Part shown: positions 52,301-59,538 of the stretch, in pieces
How positions within the stretch are numbered: position 1 is the first letter of the stretch
Layout: the number at the start of each line of letters is the position of its first letter
Assembly (NCBI GenBank): GCA_000310025.1
Contig: FN649739.1
Location: 1,990,110 to 2,049,647 of the forward strand
Source: Ectocarpus siliculosus
Lineage: Eukaryota > Sar > Phaeophyceae > Ectocarpales > Ectocarpaceae
DNA: 59,538 nt
Direction of reading: 5' to 3'
Position numbers and translations under genes: made by a program
The notes under the pieces: generated by a model
Databases searched by the model: none
The model's input: only the letters and a program-made list of their open reading frames with translations
What the model was told of the DNA's origin: nothing

Positions 52301-52322
52301 GGGAGGGACAGGGGATAACTAG
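40565..52322 (+). CDS. Ser/Thr protein kinase with cyanobacterial-type C-terminal membrane module, probably plastid (at least 15 exons; assembly gap inside)
   Basis: Exons: 40565-41274, 41638-41787, 42720-42787, 43586-43734, 44383-44495, 45292-45414, 46455-46560, [gap] to 47424, 47566-47695, 48536-48624, 49146-49254, 50136-50259, 50456-50639, 51382-51473, 52205-52322. Kinase motifs: LLGTGSTASTYRC (Gly loop), VAVK, QREAKVLKGLRHPGIPRYLD, HRDLKPEN, VDFGGVQG, GTYGYMSPEQF. After the kinase come KRRPVGARTS, VVDIPPEGL, FALMWNGIVIGMTASLL (membrane), LFPALWMSPFLFAGG (membrane) and GETLPPEEQIWIAEEVDRHI. This order is shared with cyanobacterial Ser/Thr kinases and plastid relatives. The N-terminus (MVFSRG..TLLLFLAICCAIGGGF) looks like a signal peptide with a Phe after the cut, followed by poly-Ser. 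Introns 1 and 6 start with GC. Exon 9 (47566-47695) is assigned by phase with a weak donor. About 800 aa are visible; the piece in the gap is missing. Confidence 0.87.
40671..40709 (+). repeat. CAG repeat encoding poly-Ser in the kinase
   Basis: About 13 AGC/CAG units read as Ser just after the predicted targeting peptide. Confidence 0.95.
44821..44946. repeat. 14-bp minisatellite, 9 copies
   Basis: AACGGTCTTGTGTC-type units start every 14 bases from 44821, in a kinase intron. Confidence 0.9.
45848..46050. repeat. 41-bp minisatellite, about 5 copies
   Basis: Units beginning TTGTACCCCCTTTCGTCTCT start at 45889, 45930 and 45971, with variant copies at each end. Kinase intron. Confidence 0.9.
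46204..46450. repeat. About 58-bp degenerate tandem repeat next to a splice acceptor
   Basis: Repeated GCAACTGACGGCTTTGCCGT ... TTGCTGTGTGTTGTTTT units run to within a few bases of the acceptor of kinase exon 7 (AG at 46453-46454). Confidence 0.75.
47184..47283. other. Assembly gap (100 N)
   Basis: Exactly 100 N, a conventional gap of unknown size. It falls inside the kinase gene: exon 7 ends in phase 0 at 46560, and the coding frame resumes at 47284 (TVAGSSPSGGLSALSKRRK) without a resolvable acceptor, so at least one exon boundary is hidden. Confidence 0.98.
47878..48345. repeat. GACAGA satellite of about 470 bp
   Basis: Almost pure purine on the plus strand, made of GACAGA, GAGACA and GATACA units with an internal higher-order repeat (GAGAGAAAGAGAGAGGCAGA recurs). 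It lies in a kinase intron. Long open frames across it (Arg/Asp/Glu-rich plus, Ser/Leu-rich minus) are products of the repeat, not genes. Confidence 0.95.
49276..49313. repeat. CTG microsatellite
   Basis: About 12 CTG units in the kinase intron just after exon 11. Confidence 0.95.
51886..51946. repeat. Dispersed repeat, copy B (inverted)
   Basis: GTCGTTAGACCATTGACCTC followed by GCATCCCT.CAA.GCCGGGACGGAGC is the inverse of part of the repeats at 16363-16478 and 58933-59050. It lies in the last kinase intron. Confidence 0.7.
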
Positions 52323-54019
52323 CCCGTCGATGTTTCAGATGAACCTTATGGCGAGCTACCTTAAGTCTCGTTGTGGCTCTAATAGGCTCTAATAGGTTTG
52401 CAGCGACGTGTGAGTGTATATAAACGTCCTGCTGTGGTCCTTGGAGCTTGATTTTATATGGGTGGAGGGAAATGCCCCACTCACCACGGTACCCTGTTTT
52501 CTTTGTTACGGGGCTTTTGAAAGAAATACCGACTGTTAGAGAGGGGCCGACCAAGAAAGGCGAATAACCCTCGATACCTTGCAAAGTGCGGTAGGTGAAC
52601 GAATAGAAGATGCATGTTTTGGACGCTTGCTTCGGTGGAGCTGCTGCCGTGGTGGATGTGATGGAGTGTACCGTGAATGAATGATGGAGAGGTCCCGGCT
52701 TGCGCACGATGCTGTCGGCATGCTATGGGAGATGTAGACTAAGTGAATACGCGAATGTCGCGTAGCGGGTTCGGCGGTGTACGTTGTAGACAGGATGCTG
52801 CTGCCGCCATGTAGTATAGATACGTAGTACGGTAGAGATCCCTTGTACATGGAGGGTTATTGCACAAGTCTGAGCGTCCGGCATAGTTTGGGTGAAAATT
52901 GGCTCGAGCATAAACAGACAATCAGTGTAAGCCGCACTGCACAGGGACTCCACTGCAACGTATGACCCTCTGCTTGTCATGGATACTACTGTTTTTGTCG
53001 TGTGATGGAGACATAGAGGAGGAATCACCCCCCCCACCGCGCATCATCTTCTCTCCCGCTGCTGCCGTGCAGAACAACGTTGTGGCGGAATCATGATGTC
53101 TCCATGACATGAATATTTCGGAATAGAGCGTGGTTTGTTAATCGTGCGCAAGGTACTCAATAGAGAAGCATGAAACCACGGGCGAGTGTGGCTGGGTTTG
53201 CAGCCTCTTTTCGTTGCGCATCAAAGTGCCACCCATCCATATCGATGCGCGTGAATAGGTTTCGTGCGAAGATGAAAAACGCGACCCCCGAACACTGTTT
53301 CGGTCGCTCTTCTTTCATCTTTGACGCGCGCACCTCTTACTCCCGTTCACTGCCGTCGGCCCAGTGTCTCGAATGCCCTACATGCTTTTGCTTTGTACTC
53401 TGCCCCTCGATGGGGTACGTATGGGCGCGGAAAAGGCACAAGTATAAAAAACTCGGCTTGGAGCTACTCACGAAGACATGACAAGCGACAATTTTCCCCG
53501 CGACGAAGAAGGCACGCAGTCTGATTGTTTGAAAGTAGCCTGCTTGGAACTACTGGGTCAACACATGGCGCGGGTAGGTTGAACAACGCAGAGGTACCAA
53601 CGCACGCTTCTTAATGAATACTCAAACTTTCCGTCACGTTTCGAATCAATCCGACCACTGAACGATATCCTCAATCTGGCATCCAACCGCGAATAGCTCG
53701 CACCAAACACCAACACGAACTGGTCATCATCGCAACAAAAGAGGCAAAAAAAAGAGGATTGCACGTCAAAGCGCGCAACAACACGATAAAGTCTACACAC
53801 CGCCCGTAGACTGCAGGATTATTCACGACATACAAACAAGAGATATTGTATCAAGCAACCACGAACGCACGGCAACTACGGACATGTCTGAGATATTGTT
53901 TCTACGAGACAGGCAAGTCGAAGGGCAAGAAAAGGAGGGATGGAACTGGGACGGACGAAACGCCAGGCTAACCAAGAACCGAACGCGCGTGTCACACAAG
54001 AAGCGGGCACCCGACCACA
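52323..54019. other. Convergent intergenic between kinase and helicase 2
   Basis: No supported gene and no strong repeat. It holds the 3' flanks of both genes. Confidence 0.5.
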
Positions 54020-57000
54020 TTAAGTCGCTATCGCCTCAAGTAGATCTGCGACGAGCCTCGCCGCCGCAAGCTTCCTCGAAAGTTTCTTCCCGCTCATCGC
54101 CTGCCCCGAGGCGTGAACCTCTCGCAACGCCGACTTGTACGACAGGGTGCACACCCACAAGCGACTAGACGGATCCTGTTCAAATGTCTCCGTGACAACC
54201 CCCATCGTCTTCTCTGCGAAAATATCAACTGCACTCAGCACTCCAGACGGTGGGATCGGCGTCCCGTTCGGAGACACCCCCACCCCCAGTCCGTGCTTGT
54301 CCTGCACGTCTAGGAGTACGGCTCGTGCTCCGCGTTCATATGACCGCAGCGTGGCCAAACCATCTTCGCCGAAGTTCGTAGCGGAAGAGTTATCGATGCC
54401 GCTCGGCGCGCTTGACTCGCTGTTCACGCCCGCGTCCGGTTTCTGCCGTCCGGTCATGACGGCCGCGTCCTCTTCCGGCATGGCCACCGCCGCACCACTA
54501 ACACGGTGAAGCTCGTTCGTGCCCGTTGCTCTGGTAAGGCTCGCGACTAGCCTCGCCGCCGCAAGCTTCCTCGCCATCTGCTTCCCGCTCACCGCCTCCC
54601 CCGAGGCGTGAACCTCGCGCAACGCCGACTTGTACGACAGGGTGCATGCCCATAGGCGGCTCGTAGAGTCCTGGTTGAACGTCTCCGTGACAACCCCCAT
54701 CGTCTTCTCTGCGAAAATATCAACTGCACTCAGCACTCCAGACGGTGGGATCGGCGTCCCGTTCGGAGACACACCCACCCCCAGCCCGTGCTTGTCCTGC
54801 ACGTCTAGGAGTACGGCTCGTGCTCCGCGTTCAAACGACTGCAGCGCGGCCGAACCGTCGTCGCCGTCACTGGTAGTAGAAGAGTTACCCGTGCCACTCC
54901 CTAAGCTCGACTCGCTACGGACGTTCGCGTCGGGTGGCTGCCGCCCGGTCATGGCGGTCGTCTCCTCTTCCGGCATGGCCACCGCCGCACCACTACCACG
55001 GTGAAGCTCGTTCGTGCCCGTCGCGCTGATAAGGCTCGCGACTAGCCTCGCCGCCGCAAGCTTCCTCGCCACCTTCTTCCCGCTCACCGCCTCCCCCGAG
55101 GCGTGAACCTCGCGCAACGCCGACTTGTACGACAGGGTGCATGCCCATAGGCGGCTCGTAGAGTCCTGGTTGAACGTCTCCATGACAATCCCCATCGTCT
55201 TCTCTGCGAAAAGATGTACTGCACTCAGCACCCCCGGTGGTGGGATAGGCGTCCCGTTCGGAGACACCCCCACCCCCAGCCCGTGCTTGTCCTGCACGTC
55301 TAGGAGCACGCCACGTGCTCCGTGTTCAAGGAGCTCAAGAAACTCCTGTGCAGCCAAACCACCGTCGACGTCGCCGCTAGGAGTCAAGCCTGGACCGCGC
55401 CCCTCGCTCGCTGGCTCTGCAGGAAGCGGATGCCGACCGGCAGGCTCGTTGTATGTGTCTGCACTGCTGCTGCTGCTGCTGCTGGCCTCCGAAGAATCAG
55501 TACTGTCGTCCGCGTCCTCCACGATGCTACCGGAAGGCCCGTCTCCCGTGTCTGTGCTGCTGCCAGCACCATCCGAACCAAGAGTCGCGTCGTCGCCCTG
55601 CTGGACTGGGTCTGGCACAACGGCGGCGGCGGCGGCGGCGGCCACAACCTCCACGCCGCGTTCGCCTTGGTGGTCTGGCTCCATGTTTCGGAGGTGCCAC
55701 AGCTGCCGCTGCTCGACGGCCTCGAGATCGGCCGTCGTGCGGTCCGCCCGCTCGCAGAGCACCACGAAGCTGCTTTCTGCCCCCCTCGCGCGCCCCCGCC
55801 CCTGCACCATGGACACGGCGTGGTCCATGGGGTCGTACCGGACCACGCAGTTCGCGTCGGGGACGTCGATGCCCTCCTCGGCGACGCAGGTCGACAGGAG
55901 GAGGTTCACGCTGCCGGACCGGAAGGCCTCGAGGTTCTCCTCGGTATCTCTCTCGGAGAGGGAGAGAGAGGCCGTCGTGGGGGAGGAGGAGGCGTACAGG
56001 CAGGCCGCGGAGAAGCGGGGCGCCATGCGGGGGTCGGCGGCGATCACGTGGGCCAGGACGTGGGTTGTCATGCGCTGGCGCACGAACACTATGCCGAGGA
56101 AGGCTTCCCCGTCGCTGCTGCCGCTTCCATCGCCTCCGTGGTGGTCGTACTTGTCCAGAAGAACTTTCTTCAGGTGCTCGAACCGAGGGAACATTCTGGG
56201 AACCGCCTCCCAGAAGGCCGATATCTTTTGCCGCACGTCGCCCGGCCAGACGGCCTCGGGTGGGGCGCGGTGGCTCGGGGACCCCGTGCAGCCAAACATG
56301 TCGAGGATGATCGCGGCCTCGTCTTCCCTCTCCTCCCAGGACACGACCAGGGCCCTGACGGCCTCGTACCAGTGCTCCAGCTCGGCGAGCATCGGACGAT
56401 GCACAGACGGCGGCTGCGGCTGCCGCGAGTACCGGTTGGTTCGACAGCCCCTGTTGGTGGCGCCACCGCCTCCTCGTCCCCCGCGCCGGCCGCCTCTACG
56501 ACCGCGGCCGCCGCCGCCGCCGGCACCGTTGTGTGCGAGGCTGTGGGCGTAGGCGCCCCACTCGCGAGTCTTCATCTGACCGTCGAGGACAAGCGGCGAG
56601 GCGAAAGCAGGGTGCTCCGACACGGCCGTTATCGCCTTCTCCATACTGCGGACGCAGATCATGATCCGACGGGAAAAGTCGGTGCCTTCGTGCCTGCGCT
56701 CCCGGAGCAAGAACGTCGTCGCCTGCTGTTGGGTTCTGTTCGCCTCGAGCAGCACTCCGGACGGGGTTGCCGTCGAGGGAGGCAGCAACACCTCGGTCAC
56801 CACGTCGTGGCACCCGCCCGCTTCCAGTTCTTGGCCGGATGCCGTCTCGATGTTGGTGATGCACAGCTCGCTCAATAACTGGCGCAGGCGATCTTCCGCC
56901 TTCGCGTTCCCGAACTCGTAGGAGTAGGAGGCCGTGAGACCCAACACGCGCTGGGTGCCCAATGCCGACGGCGGCGACTGCAACCGCCAATAGCAAAGAC

Positions 57001-57046
57001 TCTGAGCCAGTTCGCGGTACGGGTGCTTTTTGAGCATATGGTGGAC
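54020..57046 (-). CDS. Dicer/RIG-I-type helicase paralogue with three tandem dsRNA-binding domains; 3' exon, 5' partial
   Basis: One 3027-nt exon (1008 aa plus TAA) read from 57046 down to 54020. The acceptor CAG/GTCCACCAT gives VHHMLKKHPYRELAQSL, so the DE of the DExH box ends the previous exon, exactly as in the gene at 26357-32008. Then GLTASYSYEFGNAKAE, IVFVRQRMTTHVLAH, LLLSTCVAEEGIDVPDANCV and QGRGRARG. After an acidic Ser-rich linker come three dsRNA-binding domains near exon residues 605, 770 and 935, spaced 165 aa (495 nt). Each reads GVLSAVxxFAEKTMG, W(A/V)CTLSYKSALREVHASG, then a basic Ala-rich helix (xxRKLAAARLVA). Each is preceded by an ERGARAVLLDVQDKHGLGVG-type leader. There is no RNase III or PAZ. 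Walker A exons are not found between 57047 and the window end; they are probably beyond it. Role inferred as dsRNA binding or unwinding. Confidence 0.9.
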   Translation of the reverse strand, partial: VHHMLKKHPYRELAQSLCYWRLQSPPSALGTQRVLGLTASYSYEFGNAKAEDRLRQLLSELCITNIETASGQELEAGGCHDVVTEVLLPPSTATPSGVLLEANRTQQQATTFLLRERRHEGTDFSRRIMICVRSMEKAITAVSEHPAFASPLVLDGQMKTREWGAYAHSLAHNGAGGGGGRGRRGGRRGGRGGGGATNRGCRTNRYSRQPQPPSVHRPMLAELEHWYEAVRALVVSWEEREDEAAIILDMFGCTGSPSHRAPPEAVWPGDVRQKISAFWEAVPRMFPRFEHLKKVLLDKYDHHGGDGSGSSDGEAFLGIVFVRQRMTTHVLAHVIAADPRMAPRFSAACLYASSSPTTASLSLSERDTEENLEAFRSGSVNLLLSTCVAEEGIDVPDANCVVRYDPMDHAVSMVQGRGRARGAESSFVVLCERADRTTADLEAVEQRQLWHLRNMEPDHQGERGVEVVAAAAAAAVVPDPVQQGDDATLGSDGAGSSTDTGDGPSGSIVEDADDSTDSSEASSSSSSSADTYNEPAGRHPLPAEPASEGRGPGLTPSGDVDGGLAAQEFLELLEHGARGVLLDVQDKHGLGVGVSPNGTPIPPPGVLSAVHLFAEKTMGIVMETFNQDSTSRLWACTLSYKSALREVHASGEAVSGKKVARKLAAARLVASLISATGTNELHRGSGAAVAMPEEETTAMTGRQPPDANVRSESSLGSGTGNSSTTSDGDDGSAALQSFERGARAVLLDVQDKHGLGVGVSPNGTPIPPSGVLSAVDIFAEKTMGVVTETFNQDSTSRLWACTLSYKSALREVHASGEAVSGKQMARKLAAARLVASLTRATGTNELHRVSGAAVAMPEEDAAVMTGRQKPDAGVNSESSAPSGIDNSSATNFGEDGLATLRSYERGARAVLLDVQDKHGLGVGVSPNGTPIPPSGVLSAVDIFAEKTMGVVTETFEQDPSSRLWVCTLSYKSALREVHASGQAMSGKKLSRKLAAARLVADLLEAIAT
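54038..55522 (-). repeat. 495-bp coding tandem repeat, 3 copies (dsRNA-binding domain array)
   Basis: Corresponding positions recur at exact 495-base spacing, for example the FAEKT coding segments near 54220, 54715 and 55210. The two C-terminal copies are close to identical in DNA. The most N-terminal copy matches in the domain but its linker differs. Confidence 0.95.
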
Positions 57047-58500
57047 CTGTTGCGCGACGGGGGGGTAAGCTAGTTGTTGAATGTAAAAGCAAAGCGAAGT
57101 CGACGAGATGCCATAATCTGGCGGGACATCGCGACACACAACAAACACCCAACACAGCGGTGCACACCATTTCAAGCTGGACCACTCATCACCATTCGGA
57201 TCTGAGCGGCAACGGCGCACGAACGCTAGGGTGGGGCATGTGCATGAGTGAGAGGTAGTGGAGGAGCGAATGGAAGAGGGAGGAGGAATTACTGTTGGGC
57301 TATTCTGATAGGTCACAGGATGTTGTGCCGTTGCATGGACGTACGTATGTGTATGAAAGCTATCGCTCGACGCGAAACCGATGTACAGCCTTCCGCGAAG
57401 CTGTTCTGCCGGGGAGACCTTGGTCTACGGAAAACGCTGGTACTTCCTCTGTCTCATGAGTGTGTAGCGTTATGTTTGTACGAGCACTTGACCGTGTCCG
57501 ATGCCTTCCGCGATGACTTTTTCGACATCACGGAGCGTTTTTTTGGGTTCAACACTTCATGTATTTCGATCATTACCCTGCATGGGCCAACGGCCGGAAA
57601 AATGATCAGTAGGTCCAAAAATGGCCACAGGTTGCCCCCATTTCGGCGGGGGGAAGACAAACACAAAGAAACACGACTCCTCAGAAAACACCAAAAATCG
57701 GGGATATATTGGCTTGTTTTTGGTATTGAAGTAAGGTCATTTTGTTGTATTTCTTGTTTCATCAGCATCGCCTTCGCCTTATCTTTGCAACGAACCCCAA
57801 GATTACAACCATCGGCGCTACCACTCCGCCTCAAACACTTATCGCCCGAAACGCTACAGACTCATGGGACGGAGGAAGTGCGTTCTCAACGAATATGGAC
57901 GTCTCCACAGGGCAACCGAGATCGCCACAACAGGGCGAAGGGCTACCGTCCAAAATGACAGCAAACAGCACCGTCTAACATCCAAGTCAGGCCCGACTAC
58001 ATGACGCATACCAGAACATCGATTTCCAGTACGGTCGTGAGGGGATACGAGAAGACCGTGCCGATGATTAAGCGTCGGTCAACGTGTCTACCCGCAAGAA
58101 ATACCCTTCCCACCGCAAGGGTGTACACAGAAAAGTGAAAACGTCACCTAGATGTTACACAGATAGTGAAAACGAGACATAGATGTTAGAGAGATCGGAA
58201 TAAAAAATAATCCGTGGACAGTACTTTCGAGGAAACTATCAGAATACTTCAAGCAGTCTCGGAAGAGAGATGAACGAGAGAGTCGCCGGAGGGGCCAGGG
58301 AGACCAAGCCCGAGGGTTTCGGATTCCCCAGCTCCGCAGGTGGCGCCAAGAGGGACGCATCCATAGTCGGGTTTCTTGCTGATCAACCATCAGTAACATC
58401 CTTCGCTCGGATCGTATCTTGGTCCTTATCTTGTATGTGAAACAATGGTTACAGCAATTCTACCCCTGTCATCCACATAGTAGCTTTTCTTGATTTTAGA
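57047..58500. other. Upstream intron/flank of helicase 2, no exon seen
   Basis: By analogy with the paralogue this should be the large intron that splits the DExH box. I searched both strands by eye for PTGSGKT-, LVDQQ- and STPQ-like exons with splice sites and found none. Confidence 0.5.
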
Positions 58501-58504
58501 ATAC

Positions 58505-59538
58505 CCTCCCCCCCCCCCCTTCGGTGTTTGCCATCGGGATTGGGTTTTCGTCGCTTGACAACGACGTTGTAAAAAAAGCCAATTCACTTCGTGAACTCGG
58601 CAACCAGGTTACCGGGTTCTTTTACATCTGTTTTTTTTTTTGGCGGTAACCATAATGGTGGTCGAGTAGATCTATTGTGCGGGGTGGAGAAACCTCACTC
58701 CGGGCAAGGGGGATGATCGCACCACGTTGGGATAAAACGGTCAAGCATCCTCGAGGCAGTTACACAGTGCTTATAACTGTCTCTGGAAGTGGACGCACCA
58801 GAAAATAGATTAAGTCATACGCAGCTGTCATCCGTACGCAAGGAAGTAAGCACAAGATGCCGAGCACCCTTAGCAGGATGCAGCGCACCCTTCATGCGAC
58901 TCGCCGAATACCTCACGGCGCTTCGCGCTTGGTGATGTGAGAGCCTGGTCCGGTGAGAACCCGGCGTGCTCCGTCCCGGCTTTGTAGGGATGCGAGGTCA
59001 ATGGTCTAACGACTTCGGCATGCACGACTATGAGTACCCCCCCCCCCCTGTGGCGGGGTTGGGTTTTCCTCGCTTGGCAACCACGTTGTAAAACAAGCCG
59101 CCCCCCCCCCGGTGTTTTCCCTCCGGGTTGGGGGTTTTTCCCTTGGGAACCAAGTTGTAAAAAAAAACCCATCCCTTTCTGAGCTCCACCACCCGGGTAC
59201 CCATCTTTTTTTGCCTTTTTTTTTTTGGGGGAACCCTAAAGGGGGGCCAAGAAAATATGTTGGGGGGGGGCCAAAAACCCCCCTCCCCCCCAGGGGGAAG
59301 AACCCCTCCCGTTGTCTTAAAAATGGGCCAGCATCCCCCAGGGCGCTACACAGTGGTTATAACTATTTCTGAAGTGGAAGCCCCCCAAAAAAAATTAAGT
59401 CCTACCCCGCTGTCCTCCCTACCCCAGGGAATAAGCCCCAAAAGCCGGAAACCCCTAACAGGATGCCGCGCACCCTTTCTGTGACTCCCCCAAAACCTCC
59501 CGGGGCTTCGCTCCTGGTGAATTGAGAGCCCGGGCCGG
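58505..59538. repeat. Terminal two-copy repeat; second copy probably low-quality sequence
   Basis: From about 59104 to the end, the sequence repeats 58520-58970 (GGTGTTT..GGGTT...TTGTAAAA; CAGTG.TTATAACT; AGGATGC.GCGCACCCTT). The second copy has many isolated bases replaced by C/G/A/T runs (CCCCCC, GGGGGG, AAAAAA). That pattern suggests poor base calling at a contig end rather than true divergence. Confidence 0.65.
58933..59050. repeat. Dispersed repeat, copy C
   Basis: Nearly the same as 16363-16478 over about 115 bp, ending in a C-run. A third start (GAGAGCCCGGGCCGG) appears at the very end of the window. Confidence 0.7.

Noticed and set aside
55125-56878. Plus-strand open frames of 475 and 518 codons
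   Set aside because: Antisense to the second helicase exon. Their repeated segments only mirror the dsRBD repeats.
58148-58399. LLMVDQQ-like peptide on the minus strand upstream of helicase 2
   Set aside because: It resembles the LLVDQQ of helicase 1, but the flanks share nothing with motif I or Ia and no splice sites frame it; coincidence.

Overview
This is nuclear DNA of a photosynthetic stramenopile, most likely a brown alga of the Ectocarpus type. The evidence is: genes split by many long introns; GC-rich exons in a background of poly-C/G, CAG and CTG runs; and a ketol-acid reductoisomerase whose N-terminus is a signal peptide ending in an ASA/F motif, the address used to reach four-membrane red-lineage plastids. 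No BLAST was available. Calls rest on conserved motifs and on exon joins that keep phase.

Layout. (1) 782-1699 (+): last two exons of a bacterial/plastid-type aminopeptidase N (PepN). (2) 3190-11927 (+): complete 12-exon plastid ketol-acid reductoisomerase. (3) 19333-14169 (-): 8-exon Got1-like membrane protein with unusual Gly/Tyr/Asp-rich tails, convergent with (2). (4) 19447-about 22469 (+): class-3 lipase-like gene, divergent from (3) across about 113 bp, with a disturbed reading frame in its last exon. (5) 22.5-26.3 kb: repeats, including a 1.33-kb element with 29-bp terminal inverted repeats and TA flanks. (6) 26357-32008 (+): Dicer/RIG-I-type DExH helicase with one dsRNA-binding domain and no RNase III; its 3-kb second intron holds a pogo-like transposon and a tRNA-Met gene. 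(7) 33097-39007 (+): TPR co-chaperone fused to an Aha1 N-domain (Hsp90 activator). (8) 40565-52322 (+): Ser/Thr kinase with a cyanobacterial-type C-terminal membrane module, interrupted by a 100-N gap. (9) 57046-54020 (-): main 3' exon of a second Dicer/RIG-I-type helicase, carrying three near-identical tandem dsRNA-binding domains; its 5' exons lie upstream, probably beyond the window. (10) 57-59.5 kb: repeats; the last 500 bases look like a poor-quality second copy of the preceding stretch.

How it fits together. Most genes are unrelated housekeeping functions (branched-chain amino acids, peptide turnover, Golgi traffic, Hsp90 regulation, probable plastid signalling). The most distinctive content is the pair of paralogous RNase-III-less helicase-dsRBD proteins, which look like dsRNA sensors or RNAi cofactors. 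One has recently amplified its RNA-binding domain. Two window-wide signals also stand out: several introns (5 of roughly 43) start with GC instead of GT, and the octamer ACAGCAGT/ACTGCTGT recurs at least 29 times in non-coding DNA.
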